A stretch of 64,000 nucleotides of DNA from the NCBI RefSeq assembly GCF_014646515.1, contig NZ_BMNK01000026.1, positions 37,696 to 101,695 on the forward strand. The letters run 5' to 3'. Every line of letters begins with the position of its first letter. The stretch's first letter is position 1. The notes beneath the pieces were generated by a model. The model ran no database searches, was not told the origin of the DNA, and saw only the letters and a program-made list of their open reading frames with translations. Of the stretch, positions 32,122 through 40,537 are shown one piece after another. The DNA comes from Nonomuraea glycinis. Lineage in GTDB: Bacteria; Actinomycetota; Actinomycetes; Streptosporangiales; Streptosporangiaceae. The translations under genes and the position numbers were made by a program.

Positions 32122-34536
32122 ATGGCGCTGCGGCCCGTCGTCGTCACCGGCCTGGGCATCATCTGCGCGGCCGGCCGCGACCCCGCGGAATTCTGGCGGC
32201 GGCTCACCACCGGCCAGGGGGGTCTCACCCCCGTGCTGGACGAGGCGTACGCGGTGTTCGAGGCCAGGCACGCCGGCCAGGTGCCCGAGGAGTGGATCAC
32301 CTCCCAGCTCCCCGCCGCCGACGCCGGCCTCGACCGCACCGCCAAGCTGGCACTCGTCGCCGCCCGCCAGGCTCTCACCCAGGCAGGCGCCCGCGCCGGC
32401 GTGCAAGCGGGCACCCAGGCGGGCACCCAGGCGGGCACCCAAGAGAGCGCGCCGGCGGGCGGCCCAGGGGGGTCGGTGATCGCTGAGCCGGGGCGGTTCG
32501 GGGTCATTCTCGGGAAGTGCCAGGCGACCCCGGACGTCGCGGGTCGCTACCAGCCCATGCACCGCACCGGCGACGTGCTGGCCGAGCGGCTGGAACTGCG
32601 CGGCCCCCGCATCCTGGTCTCGACCGCGTGCGCGGCCGGCGGCAACGCGGTCGGCCTCGCCATGGACAAGATCCTGACCGGCGAGGCGGACGCCGTCCTG
32701 GCCGGCGGCGTGGACCCGCTGCTGTTCGGCACCTACGCGGGCTTCGCCGGACTGCAGGCGCTCAGCACCGGCCCGTGCCGCCCCTACAGCCGCTCCGACG
32801 GACTCAACCTGGGCGAAGGGGCCGCCTTCCTGCTCCTCGAACCGCTGGACCTGGCCCTGGCCCGGGGCGCGGTCCCGCTGGCCGAGGTCGCGGGCTACGG
32901 CCTGTCGGCCGACGCGTACCACGCGACCGCGCCCGACCCGACCGGCCGGGGAGGGGCCGCGGCCGTGCGCCGCGCGCTCGCCGCCGCGGGCCTGTCACCG
33001 CAGGACGTGCACTACGTCAGTGGCCACGGCACCGGCACCCCGGCCAACGACGCCATGGAGGCCAAGGTGATGCGCCTGGCCTTCGGCGAGCGGGCCGGGC
33101 AGGTGCCCACCAGCAGCATCAAGTCCTTCCTCGGCCACACGCTGGGGGCGGCGGGCGCGGTCGAGGCGGTGGCCGGGGTGCTGGCGCTGCGCCACGGCGT
33201 CGCCCCGCCCACGATCGGCTTCGACACCGAGCCGGGCGACGCGCCCGCCACCGACCTGGACTTCGTGCCGAACGTGGCCCGCCCGATGACCATCGAGACG
33301 GTCGTGTCGAACAACTACGCGTTCGGCGGCAACAACGTCTCCCTCGTGCTGACCCGGCCCCGGGAGCCACGCCCGTACGAAGAACTGCCGCGCCGCGAGG
33401 CGGTGATCACCGGGCTCGGGCCGGTCACCGGCGCGGGCACCGGCATCGCCGAGGTGAGCGCGGCCATCTCCGCCGGACGGCGGGCCGCCGGGCGCGCGCC
33501 GTCGCTGGACGGCCGGACGTACGCGCCGCGCTCGCTGTGGCGGCACATGAACCACCTGTCCCGCATGGCGATCGCCGCGTCCCGGCTGGCCTGGGAGGAC
33601 GCCGGGCTGAAGCTGCCCAGGAAGGCGCTGGACGACGTCGGGCTCATCTTCGCCACCGGCGCCGGGTCGAGCGAGAGCACCGGCGGCTTCGACCAGAGCA
33701 TCGCGCTCAACCCGAACAAGCCGGCCGTGCTCAGCTTCTCCAACGTCGTGTTGAACGCCACCGGCGGGGCCGTCTGCCAGACGCTGGGCCTGCGCGGGCC
33801 GACCACCACCATCTGCAACGGCGGCGCGTCGGCCTCGATCGCGCTCGACTGCGCCCTGGAGTTGATCAGGGCGGGCAAGGCCGAGGTGGTCCTGGTGGTC
33901 GCGGCCGACGAGCGGGCCGGCGGTCCTGCCGGGTACGCCGACCAGGACGGCGTCGTGCCGACCCCGTACGAGGCGGGCGCGGCCGAGCCGGTGCCGGGGT
34001 CGGCCGCGGTGGCCTTCGTGGTCGAGTCGGCCGAGCACTGCGCCGAGCGCGGCGGCCGGCCGTACGCACACGTGCTCGGCACCTCCCACGCCCCCCACCA
34101 CCCGACGGACACCCCGCCGCGCGCGACGGCGGACACGCCTTCAAGCACCCCGCCGGACACGGCTGACGCGGCGAGTGCGGTGGGGCGGGGGATCGCGGCG
34201 TTCGCGGGGGCGGCTCCCGGGGTGGTGGTCGGGGCGGCTCAGGATGAAAGGGAAGCGGCGGCCGTGCTGGCGATGGGGGCGGGTGGGGTGCTCACCTCGT
34301 CCGCCGCGCTGATCGGCGACTGCCAGGCGGCCAGCGGGGCGATGAACATCGCCCTGGGCGCGCTGGCCGTCCGCGACGGGATCGCGCCCGCGCTCGACGG
34401 GCTCACCCGGCCGGTCGCCGGGGAGCCCGGCCGCTATCTGACCGACCCCGCGCTGCCCGAGCCGGTGGCGCGGGCGCTCGCGCTGACCGCCGCGCCCGGC
34501 TCGGTGTACGGCGCCGTACTCCTGGGGGCGGCATGA
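32122..34536 (+). CDS. fused ketosynthase-chain length factor (KS-CLF) in one polypeptide
   Basis: 804 residues from ATG 32122 (AAGGAGA upstream). Residues 1-415 form a complete FabF-like KS with C170 (VSTACAAGG), H302 (GHGTGTPAND) and H339 (SFLGHTLGAAG). Residues 420-804 form a second thiolase-fold half (REAVITGLGPVTGAGTGIAE) where the Cys position is Gly568 (TTICNGGASASIAL) and the two His motifs are absent, as in chain length factors. KS and CLF are normally two proteins forming a heterodimer; here they are joined by a short linker. Low-complexity insertions occur at residues 93-116 (AGTQ repeats) and about 660-685 (Thr/Pro-rich). It extends the chain on the operon's ACP. Confidence 0.92.
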   Translation: MALRPVVVTGLGIICAAGRDPAEFWRRLTTGQGGLTPVLDEAYAVFEARHAGQVPEEWITSQLPAADAGLDRTAKLALVAARQALTQAGARAGVQAGTQAGTQAGTQESAPAGGPGGSVIAEPGRFGVILGKCQATPDVAGRYQPMHRTGDVLAERLELRGPRILVSTACAAGGNAVGLAMDKILTGEADAVLAGGVDPLLFGTYAGFAGLQALSTGPCRPYSRSDGLNLGEGAAFLLLEPLDLALARGAVPLAEVAGYGLSADAYHATAPDPTGRGGAAAVRRALAAAGLSPQDVHYVSGHGTGTPANDAMEAKVMRLAFGERAGQVPTSSIKSFLGHTLGAAGAVEAVAGVLALRHGVAPPTIGFDTEPGDAPATDLDFVPNVARPMTIETVVSNNYAFGGNNVSLVLTRPREPRPYEELPRREAVITGLGPVTGAGTGIAEVSAAISAGRRAAGRAPSLDGRTYAPRSLWRHMNHLSRMAIAASRLAWEDAGLKLPRKALDDVGLIFATGAGSSESTGGFDQSIALNPNKPAVLSFSNVVLNATGGAVCQTLGLRGPTTTICNGGASASIALDCALELIRAGKAEVVLVVAADERAGGPAGYADQDGVVPTPYEAGAAEPVPGSAAVAFVVESAEHCAERGGRPYAHVLGTSHAPHHPTDTPPRATADTPSSTPPDTADAASAVGRGIAAFAGAAPGVVVGAAQDEREAAAVLAMGAGGVLTSSAALIGDCQAASGAMNIALGALAVRDGIAPALDGLTRPVAGEPGRYLTDPALPEPVARALALTAAPGSVYGAVLLGAA
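32407..32442 (+). repeat. 12-bp tandem repeat inside the KS half
   Basis: GCGGGCACCCAG occurs three times in a row (last copy ends A instead of G), encoding AGTQ repeats at about residues 96-107. The insertion falls in a surface loop of the KS fold and keeps the frame. Confidence 0.85.
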
Positions 34537-35264
34537 GCGGCGCCCCGCCCTTCGATGTCGCCGAGACCGACCGGCTGCTGACGACCACGCGATCCGTGCG
34601 CCGCCGGCTCGACCTGGACCGGCCGGTGCCGCGCGAGGTCATCCTGGAAGCGCTGGACGTCGCCGTCCAGGCGCCGACGGCCAACAACCACCAGAACTGG
34701 CGCTGGCTGGTGATCACCGACCCGGCCGTCAAGCTGAAGCTGGCCGAGATGATCCGCTCGTCCTGGACGTTCCACCGCAACGACATCTGGACCAACGCCG
34801 GCCGTCGCCGCAACGACGCGCAGGCCAAGCGCAACTACGCCTCGGCGCACGCGCTCACCGAGACGCTGGAGGCGGTGCCGGCCCTGGTCATCCCGTGCGT
34901 GCTGGGCCGCCCGCCGGACGTCACGGCCATCAACGAGGCGTGGCGGGCCCGGATGGCGGACAAGGCCGACGAAGACCCCGGCCACCTGGTGCGCCACGGC
35001 GAGACCAGGGCCAGTATCTTCTACGGCTCGATCTTCCCCGCCATCTGGTCCTTCCAGCTCGCGCTGCGCAGCCGGGGCCTCGGCAGCACCATCACCTGCC
35101 TGCACGTCCCCCACGAACGGCAGGTCGGGCAGCTGCTCAGCATCCCTACCGGGGTCACGCAGGTGTGCATGATCCCGGTCGCCTACACGCTGGGGACCGA
35201 CTTTCGCCCGGCCGACCGCCACCGCGCGGCGGAGCGCACCTACTGGGAGAGGTGGGGGAGTTGA
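34533..35264 (+). CDS. nitroreductase-family flavoprotein
   Basis: 243 residues, starting ATGA on the KS-CLF stop. It has FMN-binding TTTRSVRRRLDLDRPVP, AVQAPTANNHQNWRWLVI and GLGSTITCLHVPHERQVGQLLSIP. The family reduces nitro groups, quinones or enones and includes dehydrogenases that install unsaturation. With no enoyl reductase in the operon, an enone/polyene redox role is plausible. The substrate is unknown. Confidence 0.9.
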   Translation: MSGAPPFDVAETDRLLTTTRSVRRRLDLDRPVPREVILEALDVAVQAPTANNHQNWRWLVITDPAVKLKLAEMIRSSWTFHRNDIWTNAGRRRNDAQAKRNYASAHALTETLEAVPALVIPCVLGRPPDVTAINEAWRARMADKADEDPGHLVRHGETRASIFYGSIFPAIWSFQLALRSRGLGSTITCLHVPHERQVGQLLSIPTGVTQVCMIPVAYTLGTDFRPADRHRAAERTYWERWGS

Positions 35265-35269
35265 CGCAC

Positions 35270-36508
35270 ATGGTCGAGCAGCCCGACGTCGTCATCGTCG
35301 GCGGCGGCATCGCGGGCGCCTCGGCGGCCTGCAAGCTGGCCGCCGGCGGGCTGTCCGTGGTCCTGCTGGAGAAGCAGGACGCCTACAAGGATCTGGTACG
35401 CGGCGAGTGGCTGGCGCCCTGGGGCATCAGGGAAGCCCGCCGCCTGGGCGTGGACGAGTGCTTCTGGGCCGGCGGCGGCTGGGAGATCCGCGAGTGGATG
35501 ACCTGGGACGAGGCCGTCACCGAGGACGAGGTCGAGGCCGTGGACATGACCGGGTTCATCCCCGGGATCGGCGGGCCGATGTCCTTCCCGCACCACGCGG
35601 TGTGCGAGCTGATGTCGGAGCAGGCCGTACAGAGTGGCGCCCGGCTGGAGATGGCGGCCTCGAAGATCGACGTGACGCCGGGCCCGCGCCCGGTCGTCTC
35701 CTACCGCACCCCGGACGGGCCGCGCGAGCTGCGCCCGCGGATCGTGCTCGGCGCGACCGGCAGAGGCTGTACGGTGGGCCGCCAGGCGGGCATCACGATG
35801 CGCAACTCCATGCACCACTGGGGCGGCGGCATGATGGTCGAGGGCATGGACGCCTGGCCGCCCGACGTGCAGGCCATGGGCACCGAGGGCGACCGCATGT
35901 TCATGGTCTTCCCGCAGGGCTACGGCCGCGCCCGCCTCTACCTCAACTTCCCCACCGTGAACAAGCACCGCTACCGGGGCCCCGGCGGGGTGGCGCGGTT
36001 CCTGGCCGCCTTCGAGCTGGAGTGCCTGCCCGACCGGGGCAAGGCGGTGACCGAGGCGATCCCGGCCGGGCCGCTGTCGGTGTGGCCGTCGGTGTCCAGC
36101 GTCCCCGAGGGGCCGCCGATGACCGAGGGCGTGGTGCTGATCGGCGACGAGGCCGGCAACGCCGACACCGTGCTCGGCACCGGCCTGTCGTGCGCGCTGC
36201 GCGACTCCAGGACCGTCTGCGACATCCTGCTCGGCTCCGCCGACTGGTCGCCTCCGGCGTTCGCGCCGTACGCCGAGGAGCGGGCCTTCCGCATCGAGCG
36301 GCTCGACTTCGGCGCCTCCATCATCAGCAGGCTGCACGTCGAGTTCGGCCCCGCGGCCGTCGAGCGCAGACGCCGGGTCCGCAAGCTGATGGCCAAGAAC
36401 TTCGCCGCGCAGGTGACCGGGCTGCTCAACATGGTCGCCCCCGAAGAGGTACCCGAGTTCGGCTTCAGCGAGTTCTTCGCTGAGCGGTTGTTCAGGGAGA
36501 CGGCATGA
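35270..36508 (+). CDS. FAD-dependent monooxygenase/oxidoreductase (PHBH/GR2 fold)
   Basis: 412 residues from ATG 35270 (GGGGGAG nine bases upstream). FAD site PDVVIVGGGIAGASAACKLAAGGLSVVLLEK; a second motif VVLIGDEAGNADTVLGTGLSCALRDSRTV replaces the usual GDAAH. The halogenase WxWxIP motif is absent, so it is not a typical flavin halogenase. The next gene, overlapping by ATGA, is an epoxide-hydrolase-type enzyme, which suggests this protein epoxidises an alkene of the polyene-like chain. Alternatives are a desaturase or a geranylgeranyl reductase-like enzyme. Confidence 0.88.
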   Translation: MVEQPDVVIVGGGIAGASAACKLAAGGLSVVLLEKQDAYKDLVRGEWLAPWGIREARRLGVDECFWAGGGWEIREWMTWDEAVTEDEVEAVDMTGFIPGIGGPMSFPHHAVCELMSEQAVQSGARLEMAASKIDVTPGPRPVVSYRTPDGPRELRPRIVLGATGRGCTVGRQAGITMRNSMHHWGGGMMVEGMDAWPPDVQAMGTEGDRMFMVFPQGYGRARLYLNFPTVNKHRYRGPGGVARFLAAFELECLPDRGKAVTEAIPAGPLSVWPSVSSVPEGPPMTEGVVLIGDEAGNADTVLGTGLSCALRDSRTVCDILLGSADWSPPAFAPYAEERAFRIERLDFGASIISRLHVEFGPAAVERRRRVRKLMAKNFAAQVTGLLNMVAPEEVPEFGFSEFFAERLFRETA

Positions 36509-37374
36509 TCGAGAAGAAGACGGTCCACGTCAACGGCGTCGACCTCGCCTACGTCGACGAGGGGGAAGGCGACCCGGTCGTCCTGCTGCACGGCTTCCCC
36601 GACTCCTCCTACCTGTGGCGGAACCAGATCCCCGCGCTGGTCGAGGGCGGCTTCCGGGTCATCGCGCCCGACCTGCGCGGCTTCGGCGACTCCGGCAAGC
36701 CGCAGGAGGTCGAGGCGTACGGCATGCAGACGATCGTCAACGACATCGTGGCGCTCACCATCGAGCTCGGCGTCAAGCGGCCGCACCTCGTCGGCCACGA
36801 CTGGGGCGCGGCCATCGCCTGGATGTACGCCTTCCTCATGCCGCGCAGGCTCGATCACCTGGTGACGCTGTCGGTCGGGCATCCCGGCGTCTTCGCCACG
36901 CCGTCGATCGAGCAGCGGGCCGCCTCGTGGTACATGCTCTTCTACCAGTTCCCCGGGGTGAGCGAGGAGCTGCTGCGCCGCAACGGCTGGCGGCTGTTCA
37001 AGGAGATCATGGGGCGCGACGGCGACCACGACCGTTACGTGCGCGACCTGGCCAGGCCGGGCGCCCTGACCGCCGGGCTCAACTGGTATCGCGCCAACCG
37101 CTCGCCCGCCGCCGAGCTGCGCATCTCCCGCCCCTTCCCGCCGGTCCTGGCGCCGGCGCTGGGCATCTGGGGCGCGGGCGACAAGGCCCTGCTGGAGGAG
37201 GGCATGGCCGGATCGGGCAAGTTCGTCAAGGGCCCCTGGCGCTACGAGCGGATCGAGGACGCCGGTCACTGGCTGCCCCTCGACGCCCCCGACGAGGTCA
37301 ACAAGCTGCTGCTCGGCTTCCTCGGCACCGAACGTCCGGCGCACGAGGAGCGGCGGCCGCGACGCCGGCTGTAG
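36505..37374 (+). CDS. alpha/beta hydrolase, epoxide hydrolase type
   Basis: 289 residues. Oxyanion HGFPDSSYLW, nucleophile Asp99 in VGHDWGAAIAW (D instead of Ser marks epoxide hydrolases and dehalogenases) and base His in DAGHWLPLDAP. It opens epoxides by way of an ester intermediate. Coupled to the preceding flavoprotein, it likely forms an epoxidation-hydrolysis pair that gives a diol or a cyclic ether. Its last codons are duplicated in the DNA that follows. Confidence 0.9.
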   Translation: MIEKKTVHVNGVDLAYVDEGEGDPVVLLHGFPDSSYLWRNQIPALVEGGFRVIAPDLRGFGDSGKPQEVEAYGMQTIVNDIVALTIELGVKRPHLVGHDWGAAIAWMYAFLMPRRLDHLVTLSVGHPGVFATPSIEQRAASWYMLFYQFPGVSEELLRRNGWRLFKEIMGRDGDHDRYVRDLARPGALTAGLNWYRANRSPAAELRISRPFPPVLAPALGIWGAGDKALLEEGMAGSGKFVKGPWRYERIEDAGHWLPLDAPDEVNKLLLGFLGTERPAHEERRPRRRL

Positions 37375-37417
37375 CGAGGCGCACGAGGAGCGCCGGCCGC
37401 GACGCCGGCCGTAGCGA
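37341..37417 (+). repeat. 40-bp-period tandem duplication across the hydrolase stop
   Basis: A 37-base unit beginning GCACGAGGAGCGGCGGCCGC is at 37341-37377 and again at 37381-37417 with two mismatches. The first copy encodes the C-terminus and TAG stop; the second is untranslated and ends at the FabD ribosome site. Confidence 0.85.
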
Positions 37418-37432
37418 AAGGAGGTGCACGTC

Positions 37433-38338
37433 ATGTTCGGCTTTCTCTTTCCCGGCCAAGGCACCGTGCGGGTCGGCATGGGCGCGTGGCTGCGCCGCAG
37501 GCCGGTGGCCCGCGACCGGCTGGACGAGATCGACGCGCTGCTGTCGCGGCCGATCTCCCCGCTGTGCGCGCGCGGCCCGCTCGACCGCCTGGTGTCCACC
37601 GAGCACGCCCAGGTGGCGGTGACCGCCTGCAACCTCGCGGCCCTGGCCGTACTGGCCGAGGAGGGGTACGAGCCCGCCGTCGTGGCCGGGCACAGCGTGG
37701 GCGAGCTGACCGCTCTGCACGCGGCGGGCGTGCTCGACCTGGCGGAGACCGTACGGCTGGTGGAGACGCGCGCCCGGCTCATGGCCGTCGCGGGCGGCGG
37801 TGGCGGGATGCGCGCGGTGATGGGCCTGGCGGTCGAACGGGTGGAGGAACTGGCCGCCGAGGCCGCCGCCCCCGGCGAGCCCGTCGTGGTGGGTCTGGAG
37901 AACGCGCCCGGCCACGTGGTCGTCTCCGGCGCGGCGCCCGCCCTGGACCGGCTGGAGAAGCTCGCCACCGACGCAACAAAGATCATGCCGCTCAAGGTCG
38001 GGGACGCCTACCACTCCCCGCTCATGGCCGCCGCCGTCCCCAAGTGGGCCGCGGCGGTGGCGGCCGCCGCGATGCGCGCCCCCCGCGTCCCCGTCGTGCC
38101 GAACGTCACCGGCGAGCCCACCACCGACCTTCGCACGCTGCGCGAGGCGCTGGTCGCCCAGCTCACCGGCAGAGTCCGATGGATCCGTACGGTCGGCGCG
38201 GTCGACGCGATCGCCCCCGGGGTCGAGGTCGGCGACAGCAAGGTGCTGGCCGGGCTGTCCCGCCGGGCCGGGGCCCGCTGCCTGAGCATGGCCGACCCCG
38301 GCACCCTGCGCCGCCTGGCCAAGGAGGTGGCCGCGTGA
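37433..38338 (+). CDS. malonyl-CoA:ACP transacylase (FabD type)
   Basis: 301 residues. AAGGAGG lies eight bases before ATG 37433. FGFLFPGQG, catalytic S88 in AGHSVGELTAL, an Arg in ETRARLMA and DAYHSPLM are family features. It loads malonyl units onto the ACP of the same operon and perhaps onto other carriers. A dedicated transacylase supports that the operon runs independently of primary fatty acid synthesis. Its stop overlaps the next start (GTGA). Confidence 0.93.
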   Translation: MFGFLFPGQGTVRVGMGAWLRRRPVARDRLDEIDALLSRPISPLCARGPLDRLVSTEHAQVAVTACNLAALAVLAEEGYEPAVVAGHSVGELTALHAAGVLDLAETVRLVETRARLMAVAGGGGGMRAVMGLAVERVEELAAEAAAPGEPVVVGLENAPGHVVVSGAAPALDRLEKLATDATKIMPLKVGDAYHSPLMAAAVPKWAAAVAAAAMRAPRVPVVPNVTGEPTTDLRTLREALVAQLTGRVRWIRTVGAVDAIAPGVEVGDSKVLAGLSRRAGARCLSMADPGTLRRLAKEVAA

Positions 38339-38841
38339 ACCGCTGGGGCAGCGCCGCCGTCGGCTACGCCGGCCTCACCCGGCCCGTCGAGCTGCTCGGC
38401 GGGATGCGGGTGGCGGACGTCTACACCGCCGCCGAACGTGTCAGGTCCACGGCGGGCACGCTGGAGCACTGGGCCGGGCGGCTGGCCGCCAAGCGGGCGG
38501 TGCTGCGCCTGCTCGGCCTGCCGCCGACCGCCGGGCATCTCGGCCAGGTCGAGATCCTGCCCCGGCCTTCCCCGGCCTGCCTGGGCGACGCCGCCTGTCT
38601 TGACGGCCACCCGCCGGCCGTGCACCTGACCGGGGCCCCGGCCACCCGCGCCGACCCCCGCCGGCGCATCCGCGTCTCGATCAGCCACACCCACGACCAG
38701 GCCCTGGCCATGGCCCTCGCCTCCGCCCTCCTCCCCGAGGACACCCCGCCGGTCGTACCTCACCTGCCCGGGGATGTCCCGCGAGTCGTGGCCCCTTCCT
38801 CCGGTCGTCTGCCGGGTCACGTGGGAGGGCGTCGTGGGTGA
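38335..38841 (+). CDS. AcpS-like phosphopantetheinyl transferase superfamily protein, possibly degenerate
   Basis: 168 residues from GTG 38335. HWAGRLAAKRAVLRLLGLPP resembles the AcpS helix with the KEA motif, but the metal-binding Glu is replaced (KRAVLR). VSISHTHDQALAMALA matches the conserved C-terminal strand. The N-terminal Asp motif (GVDI) is replaced by RVADVYTAAERVR. The gene lies between FabD and a SnoaL-like gene and overlaps both. It may have low activity or work with the second AcpS-like protein at 40534, whose motif set is complementary. Confidence 0.7.
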   Translation: MNRWGSAAVGYAGLTRPVELLGGMRVADVYTAAERVRSTAGTLEHWAGRLAAKRAVLRLLGLPPTAGHLGQVEILPRPSPACLGDAACLDGHPPAVHLTGAPATRADPRRRIRVSISHTHDQALAMALASALLPEDTPPVVPHLPGDVPRVVAPSSGRLPGHVGGRRG

Positions 38842-39691
38842 GGTGGACGTACGGAAGGTCGCGGAGGAGCATCTGGCGGCCTGGAGTGCGGGCGACGCGG
38901 AGGCGGTGGCGGCGAGTGTCGCGTCCTATGCCGATCCTGACTCCGGGGGCGTGCTGGCCGGCGATGGGCTGGTGGCGTACGCGGCCGGGGTGCTGGCCCG
39001 GTTCGCCGGGCCGCGCTTTCTCGTGGACAGGGTGACGGGTGGCGAGGACGCGGTCACCGTCTCGTGGACGTTGCGGGCCGACCATCGCGGGGCGTACCTG
39101 GGGATGCCCGCGACGGGTGGGACCGTCGCCGTGTCCGGCACCGACCTGGTGACGCTCGGCCGGGACGGCGCGCACGTACAGCGGATCTACGACAGGCTGG
39201 CGCTCGCCGAGGCGCTCGGCTACGCGGCGCGGTTCGTGCCGGCCGCCGACGAGACCCGCGAGTACGGCCTGAGCGCCAGGGTCGCCACCGGGCGCACCGA
39301 GCGGCCTGGCGCACTGGTGCTGACCTGGCTGGAGATCCGCGACGACGTCGAGGCGGCCGACGTGGACCTGCTCAGCGTGGAGATCGTCAAGTCGTTGCGG
39401 GCGTCCCGTGGCTTCCTCGGGGCGACGACCTTCGACGCCGGCGGCCGCAAGTTCACGCTGAGCGCGTTCGACCGGCCGGAGTCGCTGCGCGCGGTCCATG
39501 CCCGGCCGCACCAGCGGGCCATGCGCCGCTTCTTCAAGGGCGGCCTGTGCACCCGCGTACACACCAGCGTCTGGTATCCCGCCTCCGCCCGCGACTACGC
39601 CCGCTGCCCGAACTGCGCGACCGTCGTCGCGACCGACGCCGGCGCGCCCTGCGCGTGCGGCTGGACCCCCGATTCCGCCGCCACGCTGTAA
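38834..39691 (+). CDS. SnoaL-like/ABM-like protein with C-terminal zinc ribbon
   Basis: 285 residues; GTG 38834 follows GGAGGG by four bases and overlaps the upstream stop. Residues 1-130 look like a SnoaL/NTF2-fold domain (VRKVAEEHLAAWSAGDAEAVAASVASYADP). Residues 150-250 resemble an antibiotic-biosynthesis monooxygenase or ferredoxin-like domain (GALVLTWLEIRDDVEAADVD...RKFTLSAFDRPE). The C-terminus has CPNC followed by CACGW, a zinc-ribbon-type pair. SnoaL-like enzymes cyclise or hydroxylate polyketides. I do not know this three-part arrangement from a named family. Confidence 0.7.
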   Translation: MGEVDVRKVAEEHLAAWSAGDAEAVAASVASYADPDSGGVLAGDGLVAYAAGVLARFAGPRFLVDRVTGGEDAVTVSWTLRADHRGAYLGMPATGGTVAVSGTDLVTLGRDGAHVQRIYDRLALAEALGYAARFVPAADETREYGLSARVATGRTERPGALVLTWLEIRDDVEAADVDLLSVEIVKSLRASRGFLGATTFDAGGRKFTLSAFDRPESLRAVHARPHQRAMRRFFKGGLCTRVHTSVWYPASARDYARCPNCATVVATDAGAPCACGWTPDSAATL

Positions 39692-39751
39692 CCCCGCCCG
39701 CCGAGCCCCGCGATCCTCGTGACCCGACGACGCAAGTGAACTGGAGCGTTG

Positions 39752-40537
39752 ATGATCGACTTCACCGCTGAGCATCGGCTCGGCGACAGCCCCGGGCCGG
39801 CCGTGGTGTTCATGTCCGCGCTGTTCGCGGGTGGTTGGATCTGGGAGCACCCCTACCGCCGGCTGGAGGCGGCCGGTCGGCCGGTGTTGCGTACCCATGA
39901 GGCGATCTGCGCGCTCGACCGCCGGATCGCCGGCTCGATCGAGCAGCTCGGCGACGCGCTGCTGCGGGCGTGTGACGCGGCCGGGGCGGCGGAGATCGTG
40001 CTGTGCGCCAACTCGCTCGGCGGTCTGGTGGCCATCGACCTGGCGGGCCGCCGCCCCGACCGGGTGCTCGGCATCGTGGTCAGCGGCGCGCCCGGCCTGA
40101 CCGCCGACCCCGACGTCGGGCTGAGTTTCGACCGGAGGGGGAGCGTGCGGCCGTTCGGCGACGAGTTCGGCGAGCGCATGATGGCGGCGCTGTTCCACGG
40201 CGGGCGCAGCCTGTTCTCCGCCGAGCGGATGGCGGAGGTCGGCGACATGCTGCGGCGACCCGAGTCGATGGTGAGCATGGCCCGCAGTCTCAAGGCGACC
40301 CGCAAATATCAGGTCAGGGCGGCGCTGGACCGGGTGGCCTGCCCCGCCATGTACGTCTGGGGCCGGCACGACCGGATGACGCCCGTGGATCCGTGGCTGG
40401 AGGTGCTGGCCGAGTATCCGCGTAACGAGGTGCTGCTCGTGGAGGACAGCGGGCACATCCCGATGGTCGAGCGGGCCGAGGAGTACACCGCCGTCCTGGA
40501 GCCCTTCGTGGCCCGCTGCGCCGGAGCACTGGCATGA
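39752..40537 (+). CDS. alpha/beta hydrolase (esterase/thioesterase-like)
   Basis: 261 residues from ATG 39752. A short alpha/beta hydrolase core has ALFAGGWIWEH, nucleophile Ser in LCANSLGGLVAIDLAG, WGRHDRMTPVDPW and catalytic His in VEDSGHIPMVER. It may release or edit acyl chains from carriers, or hydrolyse a product ester. Its stop overlaps the AcpS gene start. Confidence 0.85.
   Translation: MIDFTAEHRLGDSPGPAVVFMSALFAGGWIWEHPYRRLEAAGRPVLRTHEAICALDRRIAGSIEQLGDALLRACDAAGAAEIVLCANSLGGLVAIDLAGRRPDRVLGIVVSGAPGLTADPDVGLSFDRRGSVRPFGDEFGERMMAALFHGGRSLFSAERMAEVGDMLRRPESMVSMARSLKATRKYQVRAALDRVACPAMYVWGRHDRMTPVDPWLEVLAEYPRNEVLLVEDSGHIPMVERAEEYTAVLEPFVARCAGALA

Noticed and set aside
35270..36508. 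Flavin-dependent halogenase
   Set aside because: The FAD site is similar but the WxWxIP motif is not found.
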